DNA from: Delphinus delphis
Taxonomy: Eukaryota > Chordata > Mammalia > Artiodactyla > Delphinidae
Direction: 5' to 3'
NCBI RefSeq assembly: GCF_949987515.2
Contig: NC_082694.2
Coordinates: forward strand, 72,662,080 to 72,726,079
Length of the DNA: 64,000 bases
Part shown: positions 46,505 through 59,114 of the stretch, one piece after another
Position numbering within the stretch: position 1 is the first letter of the stretch
Layout: each line of letters begins with the position of its first letter
Notes under the pieces: generated by a model
Database searches by the model: none
What the model saw: only the letters and a program-made list of their open reading frames with translations
Told to the model about the DNA's origin: nothing
Position numbers and translations under genes: made by a program

Positions 46505-49075
46505 GAGCCTCGCAGGGTATCAGGCAGGGACTCGCCACGGTTCGTTGAAGGTTCATTGCCCTTGCTCTTCGTCAGCAGGTGCACGCTCTCTGTTTCCTTA
46601 TTCCCACGGCAGCCGCAGGCTCTTCACTCAAGGAATTGTCACTTCAAGCCAAGAACAAGCAGAACAACAAATTCTCAAGAGAAATCTGTGCTTTTCCCAA
46701 AGTGTTGCTTGCAGAGTGGGAGGAAAGAAACTTGACACAAGATATTTGGGAGTTTGGGGAAAAATAATGTATTTTGCATGTTGCTGCCAGGCACCCGGGT
46801 GTCCACTTGATGCTTAATTACATCCTGCGTGTTTTCATGGAAAATGCCAAGGCCACAGTGGGTCCATGGCCTCACATCTCCCGCAACCTCTGAGGATGCC
46901 ATTCCCCCTCCCTAAATAGTAACCCTCAGAAGCAGAGTAGACTCCATTGCAGTCTAAGCAAGGGCCGCAGGAAAAGCAAATAGGATAAAAGGGAAATAAA
47001 ATAACTCCTCTGGCTCGGTCCATGCAGGGGGTGTGGATGCAACAGCATCTGTAGAGGTGGCCGGGACCCCACGTATCCGAATCAGTGACTGATCAGTGAC
47101 TGTGATGGAATTAGCACCGTGTCGTCATCAGGCACCTTCTCTTTCAGTCCATTTGGCCACTGATGAGCTGGGTGACTTTGGGCAAGTCTCATTTGCTTTC
47201 TTGACCTCAGTGTTCCCACTGGAGGGCTGAGACATAGATATTCTCTTCTTGCTCCAAAATGCCCTGTATAATCACTGGAAGGGTTCTTCCTCCAAGTCTG
47301 AGTCCCTCCACCCATTTTAACTTAAACACTTTGTGATGGTGCTTTTTATAACCAGCTACTTCCAAAGAGGGTTTGCGTCAGCTTACAATATGAGAGGCGG
47401 TCACGATGGACTCATTAAAAGGCACTCAGTGATCAAATATCATTTGATAGGTGGCGGTGATGGGGTGAAAAATATACCAGAAACCTAGGATGAAAATAGC
47501 TTTTTCAAGGAAGTACGAAAGGAGAGCTTTGAACGCCTGGCTGCTGGAGAGAAGGAAGTCCCCCGTCCCATGCTCTGAAGGAGCCCTTTGTGACTGGGGA
47601 ACTGGGTGTTTGCTGGCATCTACGTAAGAGGTGCGGCAAGCACTTAAGAATCCAAGTCACCAGCAGCACTTCTCTAAAGATGCAGGATACTCAAGGTACT
47701 CCACATGTGGCTTTGTTTATTTTCCCTCTCTTAGAAATACCCATTTCCTTTGGCAGAAATGAACAGATGTGTCTCACAAACTGATGAAGGTTGACAGATT
47801 TAAGGTTTGCATTGAGCGTTTTCTAGAAAGTGGGAGAAGTAAGCAGGGTCTGCTCTTTCGGGGGGCAGAGGTGAAGCTTGAGCCTCCTTTCCTGAGGTGC
47901 CGACCCCCTGCGCTCTGGGGCACCCACGTTTGCGTATGGGATTTGAGTCTCTCTTCTGGTCCAGCTCACCTAGCTGATGCCAAGCAGCCCCAAGGCGATC
48001 CTCTCCCCCCGTAAGCAGCCCCTCACCAGCCTCTCCAGGGAACCAGTGCCAGGATTCTGAACCACTCTTTTCTCCTACTGACCTAGAAAAACCTTTCGGT
48101 GGGTTTTGGAAGTCTACCTTTCCTCTTCTGAAGCAAGCTGAGAAAATGTCACGTACTGAGTGGATCCTCTGCACAGCAACCTGTTGAAACCGACCAGAGA
48201 AAATGAAAACTTAGCTTGAAAACGAGCAAGTTTTATGTGCTGCGCTGCCGCATCAGGAAGCCCGTGTCTGGCGCCTGAACCCTGGCAGAGACGGAAAGCC
48301 GTCCTTCAAATGACTGTCATTCTGACTCCGCATAAATTCGGGAGCTGCTCTGGGAACTGAGGGCTCTGAGACCTACTCTCCCTCCACTGCGTGTGCATGT
48401 AGCTCACATGAAGGATAATATAAGCTACGTGGGCACTCAGACACCAGCAGAATTTAGCTCGTAGCATGGTGGAAGCATTATGTGTGTGTATGTGTTTAAC
48501 TTAGGGCTGGAAAAAAATGCTAAATGAAGAGCTCAGAACATCAGCTCTATATCCATCCTTAATACTGTGTGACTTTTAAATCTGCAAGGGTTCACTTGAG
48601 TCTAATCAGGCTGCGCACAGGATGGAGGCTGAACTGAGAGGCTCACGTGATCCCACACTCAGCATAGAGGTTGGTGGGGCTGGAGCTTTGGGCATCGTCT
48701 AACCAGGAAAGCCCAAGAACTCGAATCCTGTTAACACCTTCCTTGCTATTCCTCCTAATTTCCTCCTGTCTACTGAAGTCTTCCTCTGCCAGCATTAAAA
48801 CATTAACTCCCTTTCTGTCTATAGTAACTCTGATTCATATTCTCATCTTCCTTCCTCTTTGAAATTTCCCTTGAATCCTCAAACCAGCCGTAATTATAGG
48901 ATTGTAAACTCAGGGCAGCTCAGGGCTGGTGGGGCCTTAGAAAACGCTTCACTTCCCCTCTCCTTCAAGGGAAGGGATTCCTTAGAAAGTATCTTTCACT
49001 GGTGGCCCTCCGCCTTCTGCTTGAACACTGCTGGTGATGGGAAGCTCCCTACCTTGTGTGCAGTATACTACTCAG
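46505..49075. other. Mostly unique sequence, MIR3-like stretch at 47150-47280
   Basis: GAGCTGGGTGACTTTGGGCA with CTTTCTTGACCTCAGTGTTC at about 47167-47212 matches MIR3. Otherwise no repeat or gene is recognised. A 124-codon frame on the minus strand (47800-48174) has no recognised domain. Confidence 0.5.
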
Positions 49076-49079
49076 GAAT

Positions 49080-49230
49080 TTGTGCTCTGGAACCAAATGG
49101 AGTTGGGTTTGAAATCCACTCTGCCACTTACTCAGTGGTTGTTCTTTGGCAGTTTTTGCAACCTCTCCAAGGGACTTCATCCCGAAAATGGAGTTAATAA
49201 TAGTATCTGCTTGTTAGGGTTGTTGGCCTA
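49080..49230 (+). repeat. MIR SINE
   Basis: CTGGAACCAAATGGAGTTGG, TTTGAAATCCACTCTGCCAC, then AAAATGGAGTTAATAATAGT and TGTTAGGGTTGTTGG form the MIR series. Confidence 0.8.
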
Positions 49231-49424
49231 GCCTTGGGTTTTGACCAAATGTGTGCCTTTTAGAGGCTAGCATTTGTAAAAGATACTTCTAGGGAAATTG
49301 TATCTTTGGACTTTTAAAGAAGTCAGGTTTAGAGATACCTGAACTGTGAAATAAAGCCTGCATATCTACACAGACATTTACACAGACACACAGTCCACTC
49401 CAGACAGTGGATATAGGGTGTGAT

Positions 49425-49782
49425 ATTTGTTTGCTAAGGCTGCTGGGAGGCTTAAACGATGGAATTTATTGTCTTGGCAAGTTGCTTCTTCCCGAGGGCT
49501 GTGTAGGAAGGATCTATTCAAAATCTTCCCCCTTGCCTTGCAGAGGGTGCTTCTCCCTGTCTCCTCACATCGTCTTCCCTCTCTGCACATCTATTTCTGC
49601 ATCCAGATTTCCCCTCTTTATAAGGACGGCAGTCATATTGGATTAGGGCCACCCTAATATCCTCAGGTTAACTCGCTTACCTCTGTAAGATCCCATCTCC
49701 AAATAAGGTCACACGCTGAGGTACTGGAGGTTAGGGTGCCAACATATCTTTTATACGTGTGGGGCACAAATCACTCTGTAAC
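49425..49782 (-). mobile_element. MLT1 LTR (ERVL-MaLR)
   Basis: Reversed LTR: TTTGTTTGCTAAGGCTGCTG at the left, CTCACATCGTCTTCCCTCTC, TCATATTGGATTAGGGCCAC, TCACACGCTGAGGTACTGGA, ending CAAATCACTCTGTAAC. The left third is more diverged than in the other copies. Confidence 0.88.
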
Positions 49783-49834
49783 GCTGAGCAATGGACAAGG
49801 TACCAGGCTGGCCATTCAGGGCCCTTGGCTTGGG

Positions 49835-49972
49835 TCTAAGTTCTATTGATGACCAATTGTATGATTCTGGCTGAGTCTCTGGACCTGCATTTTCCCCACT
49901 GAGACATGGGTGGATGGACCTGAATGGCCACTGAGGTCCCTTCTACCCTAGAGTTCTATGGTTTGAGTGGCC
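49835..49972 (+). repeat. MIR3-like SINE
   Basis: GACCAATTGTATGATTCTGG, GCATTTTCCCCACTGAGACA and CACTGAGGTCCCTTCTACCC, then GAGTTCTATGG, match the MIR3 core and 3' part. Confidence 0.75.
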
Positions 49973-50333
49973 CGTTTGTTTTTAAAATGAACTGCCAGAG
50001 ATTCTAAGCATGAGGTCAGATAGTGAGGGGACAGGGGTTTCTGAGCAGAGAGGCTTATGCTGTTCGGTCGCCTCAGATCACACCATCTGGGTTGCAAGAA
50101 AAGGACAACAGCTTTCCATGTTCTGAAAGAATGCTTTCTTCTCTAACATCCTGCTTGCAATCCTGTTGCTTGGGGAATAGCCCAATTTTAGCTACAGTGC
50201 TGTATTTTGAAGGCCCTAAAAGCTCCATAAAGCATTGATTTGGGATGAGGTAGCTGAGGAATTCAGTGAATTTGAGAGCATATTTGTGGTATTTCATAAA
50301 AATAAATCAACTTTTACTTTTTATGGGAACAAA

Positions 50334-50545
50334 CTTTTTTTTTTTTTTTTTTGGTGGTACGCGGGCCTCTCACTGCTGTGGCCTCTCCCGTTGCGGAGCA
50401 CAGGCTCCGGACGCGCAGGCTCAGCGGCCATGGCTCACGGGCCCAGCCACTCCACGGCATGTGGGATCTTCCCGGACCGGGGCACGAACCCGCGTCCCCT
50501 GCATCGACAGGCGGACTCTCAACCACTGCGCCACCAGGGAAGCCC
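50334..50545 (-). mobile_element. CHR-2-like SINE
   Basis: Minus-strand copy from a T-run and GGTACGCGGGCCTCTCACTG to GCGCCACCAGGGAAGCCC. Target duplication GGGAACAAA lies at 50325-50333 and 50546-50554. Confidence 0.95.
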
Positions 50546-50559
50546 GGGAACAAAGATTT

Positions 50560-52930
50560 TTTAACTGGGAGAGTTGTGTTTTTTTTCCCCTCTAATTCTT
50601 AGAACGGTCTTGTAAAAATGGTACCCTGTAGAGTCCTTTGCGCATTTCTGCCTCTTGTCATTACTGTTGAAGTCTTTGTAGGATGGTTTTATTTTTGTTA
50701 AGTGATAGTGTTTAAATGTTGATCCATGTCAACAGAACACCGAAGCCATCAACACATAATTGCATTAATATTAATTCTCGTTTCAATGAGAAAGCTGCCT
50801 TATAATCACATGTTATTTAACCCTGACTGTAACCTTTCCAGGAAAGAAGAGGACAGGTTGACAGATCCAAGCCACTGTCGTATCCCTCCAGAGTGGCAAG
50901 CCTCTCTGTCACACAACATGGTACTGGACACACATCAAGATGTTCATAAATGGAAAGGGAGATTGGTGTTGGATGTAAGAATCTAGACTTAAGCCTATGG
51001 AAGGAAAACCTTAGTTGATGTTTGTGGAATGTAACTTGGAGATCCTGACTCAAAACAGGTGTACCCTGGGGTGACTCTCATTTTGATGCACTCACTGATG
51101 CAGTGAAGTGTGTGCCAAAGTCTTCTCTTGGGGAAAGTAACTATGTCTTGGGGTTGGGAACAAGGTGTCTTCCAATGGGGGGGAGGCCTCCCTCGCAGAT
51201 CCATACGGTGATGGAGGAGGGAATGAGGGCCAAGGTCTGAGGTCTCCCAGTCAGTGCTGCCTTGGCCAGAAAACTGCCGTTGTGTCACATCTTACAATAG
51301 GGACATGGCTAGCTGCCCCCTCCCTCCTGAAGTGGGGAAGCAAGTACTGTGGAAATCCGGGTACCACTGGGAGCTTATAGGAAAGAATGGTTTTCATCAT
51401 CCAGAATCTCAAAGCCTGGCCTGTCTGGGGAGACGGTGAGACGTTTAGGCTGTATCTGTATTTTACTTCATTCCTTTGTGATTAAGTTGCCAATGGTGTT
51501 GTCTTGACTCTGATCAAGGAGATCTCCCGGCTTGTTCTTCTGCCAGGAGGGGCCCCGGGAGCTCAGATTGACTCAAGAGCAGCAGAGACCGAAGCCTCTG
51601 CTGTTGGAGCACCTAGCGAGCCTGGGTCAGCATCCTTAATTACAGGCCAAGTTATGGCTAACTCAGCCTGCCTCTCATTGCAGCCTGAAGAGTAACTGAT
51701 GCATCACGGAAACTTCTGGAAAATATTCTGATCATGGAAAGTTGATTTTATATTTACTAATGTGAAATCTTAGTAAGTGAAGCATCACAATCATGGTTGT
51801 GAGAACCTTTAAAAATGACAGGATTTCCTTTTTTATGTGTCTATAACCAGGGAAGTCCCAGGGATAGGGCTTAGTTGAAAATGCTTCTGCATGTTGAGGG
51901 AGCTGGGCTGGTCCATGACTGTATGAGAAGAGGCTCCTTTGGGAACAAGTGTGAACTGGGTTTCAAAACTCTTCCCTGAAGTGGGGTTGGCGTAACTCTG
52001 TCATTTCTACTGAGACCAGGAATTGATTATTCTTCCATTGCTCTACCTTCCATGTCTTTTCTCTCTGAGGACAAGGCAGAAACCAGGTCTCTACCTCTCC
52101 CTCCTTCCCATCTTCCCATAAAGCTCCGCATTCATCAGAGTCTTTTGTGGTCCTTACTTGTTCACTAATAAATGCTTATTCCTCTCTGAAAACAACCAGC
52201 TGTCTTTAGCCATCCGTAGCTCCTCCCCTCACCCCGCCCACTCCCATCAATATCACTGTCTTTGCTCTTTGGATGCCAAGTCACCAGACAGGAGACATAA
52301 GAGGGTAGGTTGATGTTTGGGGCTTAGAGGTTCTATCCTTTCACGAGCAAAAGCTGGGTTAGCATCCAAAAACCTTTCTCTTTAGGGGCTGGTCTTCTGC
52401 TCCCAGCTGCCCTCTGGGAAGATGGGCAGTGATGCTATTGACAGCATCCTGTCAGGGGTCACTGGGAAAGAACAAGCAAGGCCACTTTGCATCATGTTGA
52501 ATCCAGTTTGATCACATCCAGAGGCATTCCCTGAGGGGCCAACATGTGCCAGGCCTTGGGCTTCGTGGCCATAAACCTGCCGCGCTTCCTGTTCTCAGGA
52601 TCTCAACCTCTTGAACAAGACAAGTTACCCACCGGGAAAACTGCCTTATCTAAGACCTGGGATTAGCGTCTGCCACAAATACTTCACAGCAAGGAATCCA
52701 TACTTGTTTTGATGATAATTAAATGAAGGAAGTGCCAAATGGCTACTAGGAAGGAATTTCCAGGAGGAAAAGTGCTCTGAGATCTGGGGAAGTCAACAGA
52801 GGACGTTTGGCAATGGCTCAGGTAGCCCTGCAAGACCTGCAGGGGTTGAGCAGACAGAGAAGCACAGGAGAGGCTTCCGGGCAAGAGATTGGCCCCAAGG
52901 CTGGGAGGAACAGTGCAGAACAGAAATGGA
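50560..52930. other. Unique region, no gene seen
   Basis: About 2.4 kb. AT-rich segments at 50740-50830 (CATAATTGCATTAATATTAA) and 51700-51830 carry homeodomain-like cores. No coding domain recognised. Confidence 0.5.
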
Positions 52931-52935
52931 GCTGA

Positions 52936-52953
52936 ATATATATATATATATAT
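52936..52953. repeat. Short (AT)n microsatellite
   Basis: Nine AT units, 32 bases before the SINE target duplication. Confidence 0.95.
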
Positions 52954-52984
52954 TCCTTTTAAAAACGTTTTTAAAATACTTTTT

Positions 52985-53189
52985 TTTTTTTTTTTTGCGG
53001 TACGCGGGCCTCTCACTGTTGTGGCCTCTCCCGTTGCGGAGCACAGGCTCCGGACGTGCAGGCTCAGCGGCCATGGCTCACGGGCCCAGCCGCTCTGCGG
53101 CATGTGGGATCCTCCCAGACCGGGGCACGAACCCGTGTCCCCTGCATCGGCAGGCGGACTCTCAACCACTGCGCCACCAGGGAAGCCCC
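52985..53189 (-). mobile_element. CHR-2-like SINE
   Basis: Minus-strand copy from a T-run and GCGGTACGCGGGCCTCTCAC to GCGCCACCAGGGAAGCCC. Perfect 13-bp target duplication TAAAATACTTTTT lies at 52972-52984 and 53190-53202. Confidence 0.95.
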
Positions 53190-53204
53190 TAAAATACTTT
53201 TTAA

Positions 53205-54553
53205 AAAATTTTCTTTTCCTCATTTTACTCTTTCATCCCATTTTTGCTACTGCCCCCCACCCTCCCCCCACTCTCTGATTTCCTCTTTGATGCTATGATT
53301 TTTTAAAACAGGCTGGGGACATGCTGCGTTTTAAAGCCTCTCCTGCCTGCCCAGTTGTCCTCCCAAGTCCTCTAAGCTCCACATGCAGCCAGAGTGACTT
53401 GAGGATGAAGCTCATTAATAATGTGCATAGGAAATCACATCCTCTGTAGGAGGCTGGGAGATGGGGGCTCTGCCTCTGTCGTCGAGCTTTCAGAAATGGC
53501 AGCCCACCAATAGAACGCCCCGGCCCTACAGCCTGAAGGTGTCCTGGGGGGAGATTTCTTGGGTGAAATTTCTCCATCCAAGTGGGGCCTCAACTAGAGG
53601 AGCTTGGTCTCCCTGAGAATAGTTGCCTCCTTGCCCAGCATCTTTGTGGACATTTCCAGTTGGGGGAGGGGGATGTCCGACAGCATGTCACTTAGCATGA
53701 GTACACCCATTAGTTATAATTAAACAGGCTGCTGCAATGATGACAAATAAATTTAGCACCAAAAGGATTGTGTAGATATTCAGAGCCAGAAGAGCAGTCT
53801 TCAGACGGCAAATTAGCCAGGCTTTCCTGCTCTGGAGGGGCTCAGGGGAGGCTCTTCTCCCAGGTGGATGTCCTCGCATTCTCAAAGGGTGATGCTTCCT
53901 GAGAGCAGATTCATCTTGAGTCTATTTCAGGCAACATCCTCAAGCCCTGGGACCCTAGGAGCATCTCCTTACTTTTTCTAATATTTGCGAGCCATTTTCT
54001 TCCCCCTGCTTCATCCTGAATGCATTTGCATCGTCCGTCTCTGGCTTCCTTCTAGGAGGTCAAGAGGCCTGCTGTTCACAACAGGCTTTCCCTGTGATCA
54101 GCCACCGTCAACGCCCGTGCTCCTGCAGGATCCCAAGGAAGAGCACACGTCGAGACCTCAGCCCTTCAGCTGGAAACCTTTGGGTGGTCTCCCCATCATC
54201 AGGTGAAGCCTAATCCCGCCTTGTGCGCTCGTGGTTAAGATATCATGGACACCAGCCGGGCTATTTTCTTTTATGTTTCAAAAGGCTGTGCTGTTGCGTC
54301 TTTGATATCCCCTAGGCCCCAAGTAGGCAGCGTTTCACTAGACTTCTTGAAATATGGACACAAAATTTTCAGGGGAAGGAGGGGTATCAAAACCTTAACA
54401 TAGAAATAAATTGGGAGAGGAATGATGGATGACGGGAAGGTTCCCTGAGCAGACTACAGGGAATCAAGAGGAAAGACTATTACTTTTAATAATAAGAGTC
54501 AATACAGAATGAGCGTGGCTACGTGTCAGTTATTGTGTTGGTCCTTTTCATGA
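53205..54553. other. Unique region with a candidate membrane-helix frame
   Basis: No named repeat. The minus-strand frame at 53688-53885 is listed separately. Other frames are unremarkable. Confidence 0.5.
53688..53885 (-). other. 65-codon open frame with a strong hydrophobic helix, unproven
   Basis: Translation from the ATG at 53885 gives a basic N-terminal part with several Arg and Pro residues, then about 29 mostly hydrophobic residues (30-58: TALLALNIYTILLVLNLF...IIT), then a short polar tail. The layout, positive charge before a single helix, resembles a signal anchor of a type II membrane protein. Splice sites are not convincing: a possible donor follows codon 59 (AATGG then GTGTAC). 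It may be chance, since TAATTA-like DNA encodes hydrophobic residues in this frame. No protein family was recognised. Confidence 0.2.
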
Positions 54554-54555
54554 GG

Positions 54556-54790
54556 GCAGCATGGGGTGATTGTTAAGAGCATGACCATCATTCAGTGCCT
54601 GGCTTTGAATCTTAGCTTTGCTGCTAGCTAGTGGGGTGACCATAAGCAAGTAGCTTACCTTTCCTGTGCCTTAGATGCCCCACCTGTAAAATGGGGGCTA
54701 ATAATATTACCTACCTCCTAGGATCGTTGTGACAGCTAAGTGAGACGATTTACGTAAAGTGTACAGAATAGGATCTGTATCTTGTGAAGG
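54556..54790 (+). repeat. Nearly complete MIR SINE
   Basis: ATTGTTAAGAGCATGACC, GCTGCTAGCTAGTGGGGTGA, CCACCTGTAAAATGGGGGCT, CTCCTAGGATCGTTGTGACA and GTAAAGTGTACAGAATAG cover almost the whole MIR consensus. Confidence 0.92.
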
Positions 54791-54879
54791 TTAGTGAATT
54801 CTATCACCTGAGCATTTTCCCATCTTTAGGGATTATTATCTTCACAGTGTTGCTATAATCACACACCCATGGATTTACT

Positions 54880-55660
54880 TAATATTTAAAGACTTTGTAA
54901 ACTTAAAAAGGTATGAATATAACATACTGAAAAGTGCACAAATCATAGATGCGTAAATCAATAAATTATCATGAAATGTCAAGAAACAGACCAGGGTAAG
55001 GGCCTTGGACACCCTTCTCATGCTCCCCTACAGCTTCTCCAGAGGTACCCCTATTCTGACTCTCACACTGTCATTTAGTTTGCGCATTATACATATGGGA
55101 TCAGTGTGTATGTTTTTATGTATGTCTGATTTATATAATTCAGTTTCATGTTTGAAAGCATAGCTCTGTGGTTATATATAGCTGGGGTTCATTTATTTTC
55201 CTTGCTGTGTAGTATCCCATTGCACGAATACAGCACCATTATGTATTCTGCTGTTAATATTTATTTATTTATTCTGTGGTTTATGGACCTTTGTGTTGTT
55301 TCCAGTTTCTGGCTATTATAAATAATGGCAGTATTAATATTTTTATACATACTTATTAAAGCACATGTATGCTGACCGTATATTTAGGAGTGTAATTGCT
55401 GGGTTATGAGATGTGACATCCAGCTGTAGGAGGCAGTGTCAAATAGGCTTTCCAGTGGTTGTACTATTTCATTATTTTGTGATCTTTTTATTGATTTGTA
55501 GAAATTCTTTATATATTCTGGATACAAACCCTTTGTTGGTAACATGTATTACAAATACCTTTCACACTCTGTGTAAACTTAGTTTAAATTTTAGATTTAT
55601 CTTAAGTAGTAATATTTGTGAAATTGAGTTTGATATTACTTTTTACTGAAAGATATATGT
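54880..55660 (-). mobile_element. Old L1 (L1M) 3' fragment
   Basis: Reversed L1 3' text: AAGTGCACAAATCATAGATG, GTCAAGAAACAGACCAGGGT, TTTCCAGTTTCTGGCTATTA, GAGTGTAATTGCTGGGTTAT, then ACAAACCCTTTGTTGGTAAC. Highly diverged. Confidence 0.75.
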
Positions 55661-55729
55661 ATATTAGATAAAAGTTTGCCCCTGCTGCAACTAAAATTTC
55701 CTCTACTCCTGATGGCATGCCTTATCATC

Positions 55730-55900
55730 CTTTAGGAAAACTCCATTATCTCATTATTAAATGAGATAAAAGAACCTCTTTGGTAGGTACCGTTATTATC
55801 CCTGTTTTCTAGGTTTGGCATTAGAGGCACTGAGCGGTTTCATAATTTACCCAAAGACACAGCTGACATGAGGACCAGGTGTAGTTGCTTCCAGAACTCA
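55730..55900 (-). repeat. MIR SINE
   Basis: GGTAGGTACCGTTATTATCC, GGCATTAGAGGCACTGAGCG, CCAAAGACACAGCTGACATG are the reversed MIR core. Confidence 0.85.
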
Positions 55901-56025
55901 TATTTCTTCTGTCATGTCACTGGTCAGCAGGCTATTTTATCATCTGTTGTACACTCTGGATCCTTGAGAGACCCTCTGCATCCCTACAGAGACTTGAATG
56001 TAGTGGGGTCCTCAGTAAACATTTG

Positions 56026-56101
56026 GGGGTGGATGGATGGATGGATGTGCTGGTAGATGGATGGATGAATGGATGGATGGATGGGTGGAAGGATGGATGA
56101 C
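56026..56101. repeat. (GGAT)n microsatellite
   Basis: GGAT or GATG tetranucleotides over about 75 bases with an interruption at 56046-56054 (GTGCTGGTA). Likely polymorphic. Confidence 0.95.
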
Positions 56102-56104
56102 GTG

Positions 56105-57885
56105 GACAGTCAGTGTTTTCACAAAAGCTCGCTGCCCATGGAGGAGCCCATCCTCAGGCCAGGGCCAGGGTGTCTACAGCCTGGACCATGATCCCACAGC
56201 AACCCTGCCATGGCCTTTCTCTCCTCAGTGGCCTGAAGGTAGAGAGATAAGAACAGAACTGGAGCTGAGGTGAGGAAATGGCAGTCCCAACCTTGCCCTT
56301 GCCGGGGAGAAGTGTGATCTCATCTTCATCAGTGCAGGGGCTGTTTTAGGAACTCTTGCTTGCAGAGGAAGCAGACACTAGTGGTCTGCCTGCTCTGATG
56401 AATTGTTAAACCAGCTCTGTCTACATGTGAGGACCAGGCTTGGGATGTGGGCTCTCCTTTGGGATGCCTTACATACCATGGATGGGGGACCATTCTCTGC
56501 TCTCTATCCGGGAAGACAATGGGCAGATTCAAAGATCAATTCCCATGTTGTTGAGACCCACTGTGTTTGATCTTGCCTCACTCATGCTTTCCTTTTGCAC
56601 AGTGAAACTTGCCCTTGTTCACTTGAACATTTTCTAGCTCTGTCCCAGGAGCTGATCTGGGTGTTGCTGTAGAAAGGATGGTAAATTGGATTCTGTCTAA
56701 AGAGCACAGATGAGGACCTCACAGGGAGAGCTCTGCTAGAGATTGTGATGAGGTGATTTTGAGCGTCACTGTGCCTGGCTTTAACTGTCTCTTGAGGCAT
56801 TTGTTGAAACTTTGTTCATACTCCGTAGCTACCAGAACCTTTTCCCATTCTGAGTGCCGGCGACATGCTGCTCTGGACTCTTCCTGAGCACTTGCCTGGG
56901 AAGGTGCTTGTTGCATTTAATAAATTGCATTGATTTATTGCCTTTATTGATCTGCTGAAGCTCTCTGTATTATCAGAGGTTATGGCCTTCTTAGGAAAAC
57001 ATGGAAGGCCTCTTCATTAGCATTCATTTTTCTATGAGGCTTTGGAGGGTGAAATACCAAGATGCACAGTGTTCATTCTGGTGATATATTGAGCACCGTC
57101 CGGGTGAACAATGGCTTCGGTATAAATCAGGTGGAAGGAAGGAACTGAGGCCATTTGCCATAGGCTTGCAGGAGTTTTTGTGATGAAATGAGGAGGCTAC
57201 TTTCCTTTCCTTCGGTGATGACAAGCGCCTCTCTTAATTTTCCACAAGGAAGTAGCAGCAGGCTGAAGGGGCTCTTTGGGGAGAAGCATACCTCCACAGG
57301 CAGACCAGTCTATGATGTTTTAGTGTATCCCACTTAAGGCTTGTGCTGTGACAGCACGTATATCACTTGGCAGTTCTGTGCCTGTGCTTCTTGTCTGTGT
57401 TCATTTGTGCCCTGACCTTCACAGCGACAAGCTTTCTATCTATCCCTCTGCTTCCTGCCCCAGATCCAGCCCCAGTCTGAAACTGACTCTGAAGCTTCCT
57501 GCATGCAGCAGGCCCTGAGTTTCAGGGAGAAGCCCAGATGAACCCAAGAGAGATGCCAAGAACCTAAGGGGGCGTTGATCCTTGACCCTTCCACCACCTT
57601 CCTAGGACCTGCCTTAGGCTCCTTTCTTCTTCCAGGAGAAGCCTCGTAGAGTCCGGTACCTGCCTTCACCTCCTTACAGAGGATGTTGTGGGCTTAGGAA
57701 CCCAATCTCTGGAAGCTTTAGATCCTGGCAACTGTGGATCCTTCTGCCTGCCTCGTGGATGTGTCTGTCGAGCACTCAAATCTCTGATCTTTTCCACATC
57801 TGGCCAGAACCACTTCCCTCTTTTTGTACACTTACAGGGGAGAACATGCTTCCACTCCAGGGGACCTCAGGCCAGCATCTGTGGG
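56105..57885. other. Unique region, no gene seen
   Basis: No named repeat. AT-rich 56920-57010 has ATTTATTGCCTTTATTGATC. No coding domain recognised. Confidence 0.5.
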
Positions 57886-57889
57886 GACC

Positions 57890-58103
57890 AGAGACAGTTC
57901 TGAGTTTGAATATAGTCCCAAGCTGTGTGACCTTGGGCAGATTACTTAATTTCTCTGAGCTTCAGGTCCCTTATTTGCATGAGGGGGTTAATAATGCCAA
58001 ACTCAAAAGATTATCGCAAGGACTCAATGAGTCAGTGTTTGCCAAGTGCTTACCGTGTCTGACACATAATGCCAGTGCAAACAATGTCAGCTACCATTAT
58101 TAG
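57890..58103 (+). repeat. MIR SINE
   Basis: AGCTGTGTGACCTTGGGCAG, TTAATTTCTCTGAGCTTCAG, ATCGCAAGGACTCAATGAGT and GCCAAGTGCTTACCGTGTCT, in order. Confidence 0.88.
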
Positions 58104-58169
58104 CGGAAGTTTCTCTAAATGTGCATTAGTTTCTCTAAACACGCACTCAAAGCTGTGGCCAGCTATGTG

Positions 58170-58320
58170 CCCTGTTAACTGTAGGCTCTGAGGGTAAAAT
58201 TGTGAGTGAAACTGACATGCCCCTACCTGCAAGGAGCTTACTGTTCAGTAGATGAGACTGGCAATGAAACGGACAATGAAAATGAGAAGTAGTATGGGTG
58301 GTGGAGGGGTGGTTATCACT
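58170..58320 (-). repeat. L2 LINE fragment
   Basis: GCCCCTACCTGCAAGGAGCT followed by TACTGTTCAGTAGATGAGAC matches reversed L2. Confidence 0.6.
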
Positions 58321-58498
58321 GATCATAATATGAGCTTATAGGAGGGGCCTCTAATACAGTCTAAGATCTGGTACCAGCCCTCCCCAGGCTGAGCGGAGCC
58401 GCTAGAAGCTGATCAGGACAGGAAAGGCTAAGGAGTAAAGGCAGTGTTGGAAGCCTTCTGTTTATAGATAAGCAATCATATGTAAAATCTCCAACCGT

Positions 58499-58844
58499 GG
58501 GCTTCCCTGGTGGCGCAGTGGTTAAGAATCCGCCTGCCAATGCAGGGGACATGGGTTCGAACCCTGGTCCAGGAAGATCCCACATGCCGCAGAGCAACTA
58601 AGCCCATGTGCCACAACTACTGAGCCTGTGCTCTAGAGCCCATGAGCCACAACTACTGAGCCCGTGTGCCACAACTACTGAAGTCCGCACGCCCAGATCC
58701 CGTGTTCCACAACAAGAGAAGCCACCACAATGAGAAGCCTGCACACTACCAGGAAGACCCCCACTCGCCGCAACTAGAGAGAAAGCCCACACGCAGCAAC
58801 AAAGACCCAATGCAGCCAAAAATAAAATAAATTTATTAAAAAAA
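58499..58844 (+). mobile_element. CHR-1-like long SINE
   Basis: GGGCTTCCCTGGTGGCGCAG start, box B GGTTCGAACCC, repeated CACAACTACTGA units, tail AAAATAAAATAAATTTATTA plus A-run. Target duplication AAAATCTCCAACC lies at 58484-58496 and 58845-58857, with two extra bases (GT) at the left junction. Confidence 0.95.
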
Positions 58845-58984
58845 AAAATCTCCAACCCCCTTCAACTCTGGCCAACCCCGGCATGGAAGATCCTTCTACT
58901 CCCACGATGTCACTTTGTCCTTTAAAAATGGTACATGATCAGCCTGATTTCTCTTGGTGATTGTTTATAATATCAATACTTGCC

Positions 58985-59112
58985 CGATGTCTTTCTTCCC
59001 TGGTGGAATGGGTGCCCCCTACAGGCAGGGCTCAGGGCTGTCAGTTACATCCATAGCACTCAGCACAGGGTGTGATACTTTTTCATGCTCAGTGATATTA
59101 ATAAATTAAGTG
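58985..59112 (+). repeat. Possible L2 LINE 3' end
   Basis: CCCTACAGGCAGGGCTCAGG, CCATAGCACTCAGCACAGG and TGATATTAATAAATTAAGTG follow the L2 terminus layout. Confidence 0.5.
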
Positions 59113-59114
59113 AG

